DNA of 64,000 nucleotides from Lelliottia nimipressuralis (GCF_004402045.1 NZ_SOMG01000018.1:1-64000), one strand, 5' to 3'; numbered from the stretch's first letter, positions 28,028 to 38,063 are shown. The notes: generated by a model not told the origin, from the letters alone. A program made the numbers and translations.

Positions 28028-28789
28028 TCAGGGAATGATTAACCGCAAACCGGCGTGAATAACATCAGGGTTGTCAATTTGCGAGTCATTGGCCTCATAA
28101 ATGGCACGCCACCGGGAGGTCGTCTTGTAATATTTCAGGGAGATGGATGACAGCGTCTCTCCAGCGACAACCCGGTGATAGCGTCTACCCGGGGCGTGTC
28201 CCTCTCCGTTGGAGCCTCCTGGTGCAGGAATATTTATCACCGATTCCAGATCGCAAAAAGTGCCGCCTGCGTTTCTTATTTTTTCAATAAATGTCGAAAG
28301 ACCCGCAGCTGTTGTGGAGTGAATATCGTGCATCAGTACCAGACTTTCTTTTCGCCTGTTAATTTGATTAACACCATAATCTATCCAGCCATCCGGTTTT
28401 CTTTTCCAGTCTTCAGAATCAACATCCCAGAGGACTATCGTGTAACCAAGGGATTCTATAATCTTATTAATTCGACTATTCCGTGAGCCATAAGGTGGTC
28501 GAAGAATAAAGTCTGGATTCATATGCTGTGAGATCGCCCGTTCTGTTGAGGTTATTTCGTTGATGACATCCCGATCTGCGAGCGTGGTTAAATTTTTATG
28601 ATTGAAGGTGTGGTTCCCAACCCGGTGGCCTTCCGCAGTCATTCGCTTCAACAGTTCCCCTTTTGCCTTTATCCTTTCCCCTAACACGAAAAAGGTGGCT
28701 TTAATTTTATACTTTTCCAGCGTGTCCAGTATACGGGGCGTGTTGTTTTGATGCGGGCCATCATCAAAGGTTAAATGTATTTTTTCCAT
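28028..28789 (-). CDS. NodB-type polysaccharide deacetylase with C-terminal LysM
   Basis: A 253-residue carbohydrate esterase family 4 protein. Motif 1 TFDDGPH supplies the catalytic and metal-binding Asp, motif 2 GNHTFNHKNL the metal His pair, motif 3 RPPYGSRN, motif 4 LWDVDSEDW, and LVLMHDIHS the catalytic His. A LysM module of about 48 residues ends the protein (HRVVAGETLSSISLKYY). Such enzymes deacetylate chitin oligomers or peptidoglycan. No signal peptide is visible at either ATG (28795, 28789). I prefer 28789, where AAGG is eight bases away. A leaderless protein with LysM is odd: it would need another export path or act on cytosolic sugars. Confidence 0.88.
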   Translation of the reverse strand: MEKIHLTFDDGPHQNNTPRILDTLEKYKIKATFFVLGERIKAKGELLKRMTAEGHRVGNHTFNHKNLTTLADRDVINEITSTERAISQHMNPDFILRPPYGSRNSRINKIIESLGYTIVLWDVDSEDWKRKPDGWIDYGVNQINRRKESLVLMHDIHSTTAAGLSTFIEKIRNAGGTFCDLESVINIPAPGGSNGEGHAPGRRYHRVVAGETLSSISLKYYKTTSRWRAIYEANDSQIDNPDVIHAGLRLIIP

Positions 28790-28867
28790 TGTCATATCCT
28801 TAGCATTACATTATGTGTTAAGACGTGGATAGCCCAGAGCCTTTGTCGGAATCGCAATTATTTCAGT

Positions 28868-30556
28868 TTATCCAGCTGTCCTTCTCTTAAGCACATCAAG
28901 GCATCTGTCGCCATAAATGCTTTGTGCAAACTCAGGATGATCAATAAACGGGTTGCGGTTCCCTTGTCGTTCGTAAATTCGGTTGTTGCGCTCACGTTCA
29001 CGCGCCGAAACCGGATAATCATTATGCCATTGCAGTAATGTACAAAGCTTGCCCATCAAGGGAGAGTCTTTGGCCGTTTCGGTTTGATCAACGAGCATCA
29101 GATTAGGTACGTTCGAAACATCGTTGCCGTCATAACGAACATCCATATACATCATCATGCGGGCTACTGCGCCTTTTGCGTCATCTGCAGGTTCAAATGC
29201 TTGTTTTCCAACTTTATTATTTTTCAGTGTGATCACGGGTGAAGAAACAGTATCAAAGTCCAGATTTCCTCTTCTTTCATTGATAATGCGATAACTTGGA
29301 CGAAGATGGTGAAGGTCTGTATAAGCAGTCATAGACTCCTTCTTAAAGCCATGACTTTTTGGCCATGTATGCTCGCGATTCCAGGCATAAGGGTCATTCT
29401 TTCCTTCCCCTCCAATTCGGTAAGGTTTGGGGACTGATTCACCCGCATATTGCACAATAATGTTACTGGTGTTGTCAGTATCTTCATCGATGTATTTCAG
29501 TTGATCCCACACTGCCTTATAGCTAAAAACCACCTGATTAGTAATAATGGAATTTAGTGCCTCATGCAGTTCTGTACCAGTCTTCCCCTTTGCATCGCTA
29601 TAATAGTCTTCACTGAGCGTAATCAGCCGCTCTTCCTGTATTTCCTCCCCAGACCTGGTTCGTGCCACGATCGAAAATTTATATTTCCCAGGTTTTGCTT
29701 TTATTCCATGTGGATAATCTAGATTCATTACCGTAGGCACGTTAGGTTGTGACAACGCTGATGCAACCACGCTTGGCCCACTGCACTCTTCAGGATTAAT
29801 ATTTTCGCAGTGAATTTTTGCAGAAATTACCGCTTCCTTTGAGGTTGTGACGGTAAAGTTGAAACTGAATTTCCCCTCGCTATTAATCCATATTGTTTTA
29901 TTAACATTGCTTACTTCAAGATGTAAATCTTCTTCTTCGGTCGCGTCATCGCAATGCGGGCGGGGCAGATTACCTGTGCCCGGAGTGCCATAGGCAGTAT
30001 TGCCGCCAGAGTAGACTACCCAGTCAGTGGGTATTGTCGATCCGGTGATACTTTTTCGGATAAGTGACGTGTTTTTAGCCGTAAGATCCCAGCCTGGTTT
30101 GGCCTTTTCCCAGGAGACCAGGTCAACAGATTTGTTATTGTGATAAAGCGCAACAAAATCTCCAGAATTACCTAATTTGACACTCATATTATCCATGTCA
30201 GGGAACCGGTCAAAAAGTTTTACGAATCCATTACGATCGTTTGTGATTGTTTTGTACTGGCCCGGTGCTATCTCACCACTTAATATATAAGCATCTTTAT
30301 TGCCGTTGTTGTCCTGAATGCGATACTCTGCCAGGTCAATTACAGAACAGCTGGGGTTGTATATTTCAATGAACTCTCCACGCTCACCACCTGCAGGCAA
30401 AGAGGATAATGGTGAATGATAAAGTACTTCACTTAGTACCACTTCAGGGGAAGTTGTGGGTACACTCGAAAAAGAATAGCCAGGTAATGTTAAGAAAATA
30501 AAGCACAAGATATAATGCCGAATTTTTGCATTGCGGAATATTACTCCTTCTTTCAT
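28868..30556 (-). CDS. Exported nuclease: lamin-tail domain fused to endonuclease I
   Basis: A 562-residue exported protein. A signal peptide lies at about residues 11-31 (HYILCFIFLTLPGYSFS). A lamin-tail-type domain follows (about 38-170: VVLSEVLYHSPLSS, GEFIEIYNPSCSVIDLAEYRI and GNSGDFVALYHN), then a middle beta domain, then endonuclease I (about 330-555). The nuclease has the beta-beta-alpha-metal motif NREHTWPKSHG, TDLHHLRPS, and the N-R-R-GNLDFD loop. It is probably an extracellular DNase, possibly for biofilm DNA or nutrient release. I prefer the ATG at 30556 (AGGA eight bases upstream) over 30574. The deacetylase gene follows about 78 bases downstream on the same strand. Confidence 0.85.
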   Translation of the reverse strand: MKEGVIFRNAKIRHYILCFIFLTLPGYSFSSVPTTSPEVVLSEVLYHSPLSSLPAGGERGEFIEIYNPSCSVIDLAEYRIQDNNGNKDAYILSGEIAPGQYKTITNDRNGFVKLFDRFPDMDNMSVKLGNSGDFVALYHNNKSVDLVSWEKAKPGWDLTAKNTSLIRKSITGSTIPTDWVVYSGGNTAYGTPGTGNLPRPHCDDATEEEDLHLEVSNVNKTIWINSEGKFSFNFTVTTSKEAVISAKIHCENINPEECSGPSVVASALSQPNVPTVMNLDYPHGIKAKPGKYKFSIVARTRSGEEIQEERLITLSEDYYSDAKGKTGTELHEALNSIITNQVVFSYKAVWDQLKYIDEDTDNTSNIIVQYAGESVPKPYRIGGEGKNDPYAWNREHTWPKSHGFKKESMTAYTDLHHLRPSYRIINERRGNLDFDTVSSPVITLKNNKVGKQAFEPADDAKGAVARMMMYMDVRYDGNDVSNVPNLMLVDQTETAKDSPLMGKLCTLLQWHNDYPVSARERERNNRIYERQGNRNPFIDHPEFAQSIYGDRCLDVLKRRTAG

Positions 30557-31128
30557 TTTTTTTGTCCTTTTCATAGTAAAAGTTAATTGATACCTGCAGA
30601 AAAATATCGTTTATTTTATTGTGTATCATCGCTTAAATAAATTCTAACGAAGTGAAGACGGTAACATGCAAGACCGTGATGAGAAATAATGGCCTGTCCA
30701 GTATTTTATGATTTTAAACTGAACTTGTAACGGAGTGTGTTTTCTTCGTGAGCATAATGTTTATATATTTTCGTCCGCTACGCAGCGTTATGCAGTACCA
30801 GCCATAAAGCCCTGTAGGGCTTATGGAATAACAACCTGAGTGGCAATTTCAACCAAAATGCTCGCAGTGAAGAAGAATGTATGTGATTGCAATACGATGT
30901 TTCTGACAGATATTGAGAAAAATCTCCTCAGGGAAATATAAGGCTGAAGCAGGGCTGAGTAATTTATGAAATAGCTGAGTATCCCGTTATACGGCGTCGC
31001 TTAACTGCTTCATTTGATGAGGGTCAGGCAATTTCATGAACATATCCTGAGTTCTGTATAGAGTTTAAGAATTATCTGGATCCTAATATGCATAACCAGG
31101 GAGTTTATTTAATAAGGGATGCGTCAAA
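30557..31128. promoter_or_regulatory. Divergent upstream region, nuclease and adhesin genes
   Basis: A 572-base AT-rich gap between two divergent exported-protein genes. An imperfect inverted repeat at 30802-30826 has arms CCATAA and TTATGG with an inner GCCC/GGGC pair. AAGGGA lies nine bases before the adhesin start. No gene or RNA was recognised; both promoters must lie here. Confidence 0.45.
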
Positions 31129-34100
31129 ATGCCCGGTCTTTCGCACTATTCTTTGCGTCAAAAATTATCCGTGTGGGTAATCCTCTTACATTATTTATTT
31201 TCCATTTTTTTGCTTACGGTGCCTCCCGTTGCGCGGGCGCAAACTGAACCTCGTGAAAAGGTTGAAACAGAAAGCAATCAACCCCTGCGGGATAAAATGG
31301 CCGGCATGTGGGGAAGCGCCCAACAAAACGGTGCCGGTGATGCGCTGCGCGGCGCGGCAAACAGCGAAGTGAATGCCGCGTTAACGCAGGAGGTGGAAGC
31401 GTGGTTAAACCGTACCGGCGGGAAAGCGCGCGTCACGGCAGATGTCGGTATCGGCGGGAGCGACAGCCGCGATTTTGGGCTGGACTACCTGTGGCCGGTC
31501 AAAATCTGGCAGCACGATATTCTGTTCACTCAGATGAGCGTACACCGCTGGAACGAGCGCGATATCCTTAACCTTGGTCTCGGCTGGCGTCATACCTTTA
31601 ACCCGCATCTGATGGCGGGTGGAAACCTCTTTTTCGATCAGGATGTGACGCGTCACCATAACCGGATGGGAATAGGCGGCGAGCTGTGGAGCGACAGTAT
31701 TCGCACCTCGGCGAACTACTATCTGCCCCTGAGCGGCTGGCGCCATTCTGACGACAGTATGTTTAATGACGATCCCGACCGTTATGAACTGTATGAACGT
31801 GCTGCTCGCGGCTGGGATCTCAATCTGGAGACGGCGCTATCTCAGCACGTTGCGCTCAAAATGGGCTGGTTTCAGTGGTATGGCGACAAGGTGGATGTTA
31901 ACGGCAGCCGCAGCGAGGCCAGCCATAATCCGCACGGGCTCAACCTGGGGCTCAGGTGGCAGCCTGTGCCGCTGGTGGGCGTGAGTGCAGAGCAGAGCAT
32001 GATCAGCGGCCAGCGAGATAACTTCTCAGTGGGGCTTAATTTCCACTGGGAGTTTGGACGTAAACTGTCTGAGATGCTGGCAAGCGAAAATGCGACGGCC
32101 CTCCCTTCGCTGATGCAGTCCGGCACGGAATTCGTCACCCGTAATAACAACATTGTTCTGGCCTATAAGCAGGAAGAAAAAGACAGACGCCTCTATTTCA
32201 GCCCAACGGAAAAAACAACTCAGGCTGGCGTGCCTCTGCTTCACGCGGTGAAAGGTGGGCACGGCGGTGTGATTCGCTACACCTCCTCCAGCACGGCGAT
32301 CGCGACCGTGGAGCCTGGCAGTGGGCTGGTGAACCCAACGCATCGGGGGGATGTCACCATCACCGCGACGGAAACATCCCCTGTCGATCCTGAGCATGTA
32401 CTGAGTTCCGCCAGCTATCACCTCACCGTTACGGCGGGCGATTTTGCGCCTTCCGTCGAGGACGTTGCCATCGCGGGTGAAATGTCTCCCGGCGAAATCC
32501 TGACGGGGAGCTACCGCTATAAAAACAATGAAGGGGAAGATGAAGATCTTAAGCAAACCCGGCTACGGTGGTATGACGCGGACTCAGGCGTGGTGCTGAA
32601 GGAAGGTCACGCAGATGAAAAGGATAGCGCGTCGTATGAGGTACAAACGCGTGATATGACCCGCAGCGTGGTCTTCGAGGTCACTCCGGTCAACAAAAAA
32701 GGGATCCCGGGGGAAAGCGGGACGGCGAAAATTGCCGGTAGCGCAGCGATTACCCTGCGTATCGATCATCTGCTGTCGCCTGGCGAGATCCGGCGTGACG
32801 GCAGCGTGAAGTTCTTCGAAGAGAGTCACGGTGCGCTGCGGCTGGCAGCAGAGGTAAAAGACGGGCAGGATGCTCCCCTGGCCGGGCAGATGGTTTACTG
32901 GCAGAGCAGGAACTCGCTTGGCTCGCTGTCACAAAACAGCGTGCTCACTGACGGGCGCGGCCGGGCGCTGGTAGAAATAGAAGACATCATGGCGGATGGA
33001 GAGGATGAAATTACGGCCTCGCTGAGCCCGCCAGGCGGGATCCAGAGCCAAAGTGCCACCACCAATGATAGCGTTAAGCAGGAGAAGATGGCGCTGGTTG
33101 TCGATTTTGCCCACCCGCTTGCCATTCGTTTTGTGGCATCGCCCGAGCGTGCTGAAGTTGCCACGGAGAAGACGTTCACCGTTGAAGTGACCGACCAGGA
33201 TGGTAAACCTCTCACGGTTGAGAAAAACGTCACCTGGAGCAGTAACGGTGAAAGCCTCAGCAGCAAGACAGATAGCGAGGGAAGGGCATCCATTGCGCTC
33301 ACCGCACCGCAAAAAACTACAGAGAAGTGGGTGGTGAGCGCCACGGTGGACGACGTCAGTAGCCCTTCAGAACCGGTACTCCTTGACCCGGGGGCAGTGG
33401 CAAAAGTCGTCCTGGACGTTCCGGAAAGTGCGGTTGCAGGCAGTGCGGATAAAACCGTCAGTGCTCAACTGTATGACCGATTTGATAACGCGGTTACCAG
33501 CCGTAAACAGGCGATCGCCTGGCGGATTGAAGGGAGCCAGTTCCGGGAAACGCCCACCGGAGACAGCGATGAGCACGGTAATGTCAGTGCAACCGTCGTT
33601 ATGCCTCAAAAAGCACCCTCGCAGGTGAAGGTCTATGCCGGTGATGAGCAGAAAATCATAAACGTGAATGCCGGGAAGGTTGATCGCATCGAGCTTACAG
33701 GCTCGCCGGATACGCTGAATGCCAATGGGAGCAGTACCTCGACGCTGACCGCCATCGCACTGGATGAGCACAACAATGGCGTGCCGGACGCTCCCGTAAC
33801 GTGGACGCTACTCACGCAGCAGTTTGGCGCGCTGAGTAAAGCGATTGAAAAAACGGATGCGGACGGGAAAGCGACGGCAACATTTACTACCGCATCAGCG
33901 GGCGGCAATGCACAAATTGAGGTCGACATTGACGGCCAAAAACAGACGACGCAGCTGACGCTCAACGGTTACCCGATTATCCGCAGCATCACGCTGAACA
34001 AAACCGCCGGGCTGAAGGTGGGCGACACGGTAAGCGTGGCGAAGGTGGACGTGGAGCAGAACGGCGGCGGCGAGGTGACGCTGAGCTACCAGTGGCACCG

Positions 34101-37100
34101 TGACGGTGGCGCGATCGATGCCGCCACGTCGGACAGTTATCGCCTGACGGAGCAGGATACGGGGGCAACTCTCTTTGTGGCGGTCACCGCCACCAACGCG
34201 GCCAAAAATGAGGGCTACAGGGAGTCGTCGAAAACGGAGCCGGTTACCGGGAAGGCGTCAGCCGTGACGGTGAGCGCCAGCGCGGACAGCGTGGATGCGA
34301 ACGGACTGAACACCATTACCTATACCGCCACGGCGAAGGACCGCTTTGGCCGTGCGGTGGTGGGCGAGGCGATTGTCTGGGACATCGACAAATCGGAGCT
34401 GGTGAGCCGGGGAGAGGCCAGCGCCGTCACCGGCCCGGAAGGCACGGGAACAATGACCGTCACCGCGAAAAATACCGGCGGAACCGTCACGGTGAGCGCC
34501 ACGGTCAATGGCCAGAAAGGCGAGTCCGGCGCGGTGCTGAAGGGTATTCCGGCGATCAGAAGTATCACGCTGAACAAAACCGCCGGGCTGAAGGTGGGTG
34601 ACACGGTAAGCGTGGCGAAGGTGGACGTGGAGCAGAACGGCGGTGGCGAGGTGACGCTGAGCTACCAGTGGCACCGTGACGGTGGCGCGATCGATGCCGC
34701 CACGTCGGACAGTTATCGCCTGACAGAGCAGGACACGGGGGCAACCCTCTTCGTGGCGGTCACCGCCACCAACGCGGCCAAAAATGAGGGCTACAGGGAG
34801 TCGTCGAAAACGGAGCCGGTTACCGGGAAGGCGTCGACCGTGACGGTGAGCGCCAGCGCGGACAGCGTGGAGGCGAACGGGCTGAACACCATTACCTATA
34901 CTGCCACGGCGAAGGACCGTTTTGGCCGTGCGGTGGTGGGCGAGGCGATTGTCTGGGACATCGACAAACCGGAGCTGGTGAGCCGGGGAGAGGCCAGCGC
35001 CGTCACCGGCACAGAAGGCACGGGAATAATGACCGTCACCACGAAAAATACAGGCGGTGCTATCACGGTAAGCGCCACGATTAACGGGAAAAAAGGTGAG
35101 TCCGACGTTGAGGTTTATGGCGCGCCCCTTGTGACAGACCTGCGTATCTCCGGCACGCCGGAAGTGGGACAGATCCTGAGGGCGGAATACACCTTCACGG
35201 CAAACGGGGCCGGTACGGATGCTTCCACCTGGCAGTGGCAGTGGAAGGATGGTGAGGCATGGAAGGACGTCACAGGCGGCACGGCAAGAACGTTCACACT
35301 GCCGGACAGCTTTGCTGGCTACAGCGTGCGGGTGGTGGTAACGCCGAAGGGCAGCAGTCATCCGTCGCTGACCGGGACGGTACAGGGGAGCCAGGCGGTA
35401 GCGGTGTACGGTGCGCCAGCGGTGGCGGGCCTGCATATCTCCGGCACGCCGGAGGTCGGGCAGCTCCTGAGGGCGGAATACACCTTCACGGCAAACGGAA
35501 CCGGTGTGGATGCCTCCACCTATATTTGGGCGAGGTATGAGAAAACCAGCTGGATGCCGATCGAGGGGGCCACCGGTCGGGAATATACCCTCCGGGACGG
35601 AGATGCAGGATACAGTATTAAAGTGACGGTAATACCGAAGGGCAGCAACCAGCCCCAGCTGCAGGGCGAGATACAACACAGCCCGGCGGTAGACGCTTAT
35701 GGAGCGCCGTCGGTGACAGACCTGCGCATCTCTGGCACGCCGGAGGTGGGACAGAGCCTGAGGGCGGAATACACCTTTACGGCGAACGGAGCCGGTGCGG
35801 ATGCCTCCACCTATATCTGGGCGAGGTACGAGAAAACCAGCTGGATGCCGATCGAGGGAGCCAGCGATCGGGAATACACCCTCCGGGCCGGAGATGCGGG
35901 TTACAGCATTAAGGCGGTGGTGACGCCGAAGGGCAGCAGACAGCCCGCGCTGTCCGGAGCGGTACAGCACAGCCCGGCGGTTGACGGCTATGGCGCACCG
36001 TCAGTGACGGGCCTGAAGATCTCTGGCACACCGGAAGTGGGGCAGACCCTGACAGCATTGTACTCATTTAATGCGAACGGGGCCGGTACGGATGCGTCCA
36101 CCTTCCAGTGGCAGTGGAAGGACGGTGAGGCATGGAAGAATGCGGCAGCCGCAGGCAACACGGCAAAATCATTCACGTTGCCGGACAGCTATGCGGGCTA
36201 CAGCGTGCGTGTGGTGGTAACACCGAAGGGCAGCAGTCACCCGCTGCTGACCGGGACAGTACAGGAGAGCCAGGCTGCGGCGGTGTATGGTGCGCCGTTG
36301 GTGACGGGCTTGAGGATATCCGGCACGCCGAAGGTGGGGCAGACCCTGAGGGCGGAATACACCTTTACGGCAAACGGAAGCGGTACGGATAAATCCACCT
36401 ATATCTGGGGAAGGTACGAGAAAACCAGCTGGATACCGATCGAGGGGGCCACTGGTCGGGAATACACCCTCCGTAACGGAGATGCAGGATACAGCATTAA
36501 AGTGACGGTCATACCGGAGGGCAGCAACCAGCCGCAGCTGCAGGGCGAGACACAACACAGCCCGGCGGTAGACGCTTATGGTGCGCCGTCGGTGACAGAT
36601 CTGCGCATCTCCGGCACACCGGAGGTGGGTAAGACCCTGAGGGCGGAATACACCTTCACGGCAAACGGAACGGGTTCGGATGCCTCTACCTTCCAGTGGC
36701 AGTGGCAGGATGGAGCGGCATGGAAGAATGCGGCAGGCGGTACGGCAAGAACGTTTACGCTGCCGGACAGCTATGCGGGGTATAGCGTGCGGGTAGTGGT
36801 AACGCCGAAGGGCAGCAGCCGACCATCGCTGACCGGTGTGGTATTGGAAAGTCCGACGATGGCAGCCTATGCCGCCCCGTCGGTGACGGGTCTGCAGATC
36901 TCCGGCACGCCGAAGGTTGGGCAGACCCTGAGGGCGGAATACACCTTCACGGCAAACGGAACGGGTTCGGATACCTCTACCTTCCAGTGGCAGTGGCAGG
37001 ATGGAGCGGCATGGAAGAATGCGGCAGGCGGTACGGCAAGAACGTTTACGCTGCCGGACAGCTATGCGGGGTATAGCGTGCGGGTAGTGGTAACGCCGAA

Positions 37101-38028
37101 GGGCAGCAGCCGACCATCGCTGACCGGTGTGGTATTGGAAAGTCCGACGATGGCAGCCTATGCCGCCCCGTCGGTGACGGGTCTGCAGATCTCCGGCACG
37201 CCGAAGGTTGGGCAGACCCTGAGGGCGGAATACACCTTCACGGCAAACGGAACGGGTTCGGATACCTCTACCTTCCAGTGGCAGTGGCAGGATGGAGCGG
37301 CATGGAAGAATGCGGCAGGCGGTACGGCAAGAACGTTTACGCTGCCGAACAGCTATGCGGGCTATAGCGTGCGGGTAGTGGTAACGCCGAAAGGTGGCAG
37401 CCAGCCGTCGCTGACCGGGACGGTACAGGAGAGTCAGCCGGTAGCGGTGTATGGCGTGCCGTCGGTGACGGGCTTGAGGATATCCGGTACCCCGGAGGTG
37501 GGGCAGACCCTGAGGGCGGAATACACCTTCACGGCAAACGGATCGGGTTCGGATGCCTCCACCTGGCAGTGGCAGTGGAAAGATGGTCAGACCTGGAGGA
37601 ATGTCGCTGGCGGCACGGCAAGAACGTTTACGTTGCCGGACAGCTATGCGGGCTATGACGTGCGGGTGGCCGTAACGCCTAAAGGTTCAGGGCAGTCCGT
37701 GCCCGGTACTGAGGTCTTTAGTAATGCTATTACCGTAAGATCTAAGCCAGTGCCTTTTGTAACAAACCTGGGTTACAGCGGTAAAACCGGGGCCTGTAAC
37801 AGAATAACGGCAACCTACACTTACAATGCTAATGGCGGTGCATCCGAAGGCAACACTATATTTCAGTGGAAATGGGGAAGCACCGTTGTTTCCAACGTTC
37901 AGGGCGTTACGTTAGGCTATTGGGGGGAAGTCACACTTTATGTGACGCCCGTTAATAAAGACGGTATCAGAGGAAAGACGGAATCAAAAACGTTTAAAAA
38001 TACTGGTTCAAGCACCTGCGACTGGTAA
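31129..38028 (+). CDS. Giant inverse autotransporter adhesin (intimin/invasin type) with Ig-like repeats
   Basis: A 2299-residue outer-membrane adhesin. An extended signal peptide ends near ARAQT (residue 38). The inverse-autotransporter barrel lies at about 90-315 (DFGLDYLWPVKIWQHD, LNLGLGWRHTF, MAGGNLFFDQDVTRHHNRMGIG and ending FHWEFGRKLSEML). No LysM is seen before it. The passenger has a linker domain and Big_1-type Ig domains (to about 945), two nearly identical 192-residue units (about 947-1328), nine 97-residue repeats (about 1329-2203) and a C-terminal cap with Cys near both ends (GACNRITATY, SSTCDW). The 97-residue repeats come in two types, QWQWKDG and YIWARYEKTSW. One stretch is an exact 291-bp tandem repeat, showing recent duplication. 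Likely role: attachment to surfaces or hosts. Confidence 0.92.
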   Translation: MPGLSHYSLRQKLSVWVILLHYLFSIFLLTVPPVARAQTEPREKVETESNQPLRDKMAGMWGSAQQNGAGDALRGAANSEVNAALTQEVEAWLNRTGGKARVTADVGIGGSDSRDFGLDYLWPVKIWQHDILFTQMSVHRWNERDILNLGLGWRHTFNPHLMAGGNLFFDQDVTRHHNRMGIGGELWSDSIRTSANYYLPLSGWRHSDDSMFNDDPDRYELYERAARGWDLNLETALSQHVALKMGWFQWYGDKVDVNGSRSEASHNPHGLNLGLRWQPVPLVGVSAEQSMISGQRDNFSVGLNFHWEFGRKLSEMLASENATALPSLMQSGTEFVTRNNNIVLAYKQEEKDRRLYFSPTEKTTQAGVPLLHAVKGGHGGVIRYTSSSTAIATVEPGSGLVNPTHRGDVTITATETSPVDPEHVLSSASYHLTVTAGDFAPSVEDVAIAGEMSPGEILTGSYRYKNNEGEDEDLKQTRLRWYDADSGVVLKEGHADEKDSASYEVQTRDMTRSVVFEVTPVNKKGIPGESGTAKIAGSAAITLRIDHLLSPGEIRRDGSVKFFEESHGALRLAAEVKDGQDAPLAGQMVYWQSRNSLGSLSQNSVLTDGRGRALVEIEDIMADGEDEITASLSPPGGIQSQSATTNDSVKQEKMALVVDFAHPLAIRFVASPERAEVATEKTFTVEVTDQDGKPLTVEKNVTWSSNGESLSSKTDSEGRASIALTAPQKTTEKWVVSATVDDVSSPSEPVLLDPGAVAKVVLDVPESAVAGSADKTVSAQLYDRFDNAVTSRKQAIAWRIEGSQFRETPTGDSDEHGNVSATVVMPQKAPSQVKVYAGDEQKIINVNAGKVDRIELTGSPDTLNANGSSTSTLTAIALDEHNNGVPDAPVTWTLLTQQFGALSKAIEKTDADGKATATFTTASAGGNAQIEVDIDGQKQTTQLTLNGYPIIRSITLNKTAGLKVGDTVSVAKVDVEQNGGGEVTLSYQWHRDGGAIDAATSDSYRLTEQDTGATLFVAVTATNAAKNEGYRESSKTEPVTGKASAVTVSASADSVDANGLNTITYTATAKDRFGRAVVGEAIVWDIDKSELVSRGEASAVTGPEGTGTMTVTAKNTGGTVTVSATVNGQKGESGAVLKGIPAIRSITLNKTAGLKVGDTVSVAKVDVEQNGGGEVTLSYQWHRDGGAIDAATSDSYRLTEQDTGATLFVAVTATNAAKNEGYRESSKTEPVTGKASTVTVSASADSVEANGLNTITYTATAKDRFGRAVVGEAIVWDIDKPELVSRGEASAVTGTEGTGIMTVTTKNTGGAITVSATINGKKGESDVEVYGAPLVTDLRISGTPEVGQILRAEYTFTANGAGTDASTWQWQWKDGEAWKDVTGGTARTFTLPDSFAGYSVRVVVTPKGSSHPSLTGTVQGSQAVAVYGAPAVAGLHISGTPEVGQLLRAEYTFTANGTGVDASTYIWARYEKTSWMPIEGATGREYTLRDGDAGYSIKVTVIPKGSNQPQLQGEIQHSPAVDAYGAPSVTDLRISGTPEVGQSLRAEYTFTANGAGADASTYIWARYEKTSWMPIEGASDREYTLRAGDAGYSIKAVVTPKGSRQPALSGAVQHSPAVDGYGAPSVTGLKISGTPEVGQTLTALYSFNANGAGTDASTFQWQWKDGEAWKNAAAAGNTAKSFTLPDSYAGYSVRVVVTPKGSSHPLLTGTVQESQAAAVYGAPLVTGLRISGTPKVGQTLRAEYTFTANGSGTDKSTYIWGRYEKTSWIPIEGATGREYTLRNGDAGYSIKVTVIPEGSNQPQLQGETQHSPAVDAYGAPSVTDLRISGTPEVGKTLRAEYTFTANGTGSDASTFQWQWQDGAAWKNAAGGTARTFTLPDSYAGYSVRVVVTPKGSSRPSLTGVVLESPTMAAYAAPSVTGLQISGTPKVGQTLRAEYTFTANGTGSDTSTFQWQWQDGAAWKNAAGGTARTFTLPDSYAGYSVRVVVTPKGSSRPSLTGVVLESPTMAAYAAPSVTGLQISGTPKVGQTLRAEYTFTANGTGSDTSTFQWQWQDGAAWKNAAGGTARTFTLPNSYAGYSVRVVVTPKGGSQPSLTGTVQESQPVAVYGVPSVTGLRISGTPEVGQTLRAEYTFTANGSGSDASTWQWQWKDGQTWRNVAGGTARTFTLPDSYAGYDVRVAVTPKGSGQSVPGTEVFSNAITVRSKPVPFVTNLGYSGKTGACNRITATYTYNANGGASEGNTIFQWKWGSTVVSNVQGVTLGYWGEVTLYVTPVNKDGIRGKTESKTFKNTGSSTCDW
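33970..35113 (+). repeat. Two tandem 576-bp units in the adhesin gene
   Basis: The segments 33970-34545 and 34546-35113 encode two nearly identical 192-residue units (start IRSITLNKTAGLKVGD, end at the next Ig junction). They differ at scattered positions, for example VDANGLN against VEANGLN. The period follows from AGYATCACGCTGAAC at 33985 and 34561. Confidence 0.85.
35113..37740 (+). repeat. Nine 97-residue Ig-like repeats, partly exact 291-bp copies
   Basis: Nine units each start Y-G/A-x-P-x-V and contain SGTPEVG and YTFTANG. By the central motif the order is W, Y, Y, W, Y, W, W, W, W (W = QWQW type, Y = YIWARYEKT type). From about 36682 to 37348 the DNA repeats every 291 bases with no difference that I can see, so at least one duplication is very recent. 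Confidence 0.88.
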
Positions 38029-38063
38029 ACACGTTAGTCCAGTCTAATGTGATATCCATACAC

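Noticed and set aside
34258-35970. A 570-codon open frame on the minus strand within the adhesin gene.
   Set aside because: It is a mirror of the GC-rich adhesin repeats, with repeated low-complexity HRHRRR-type protein and no recognised domain, while the plus-strand frame is a clear inverse autotransporter.
33970-37740. Repeats that could be mistaken for a CRISPR or other non-coding repeat array.
   Set aside because: Periods of 291 and 576 bases are multiples of three inside one open frame, and the units encode Ig-like domains.
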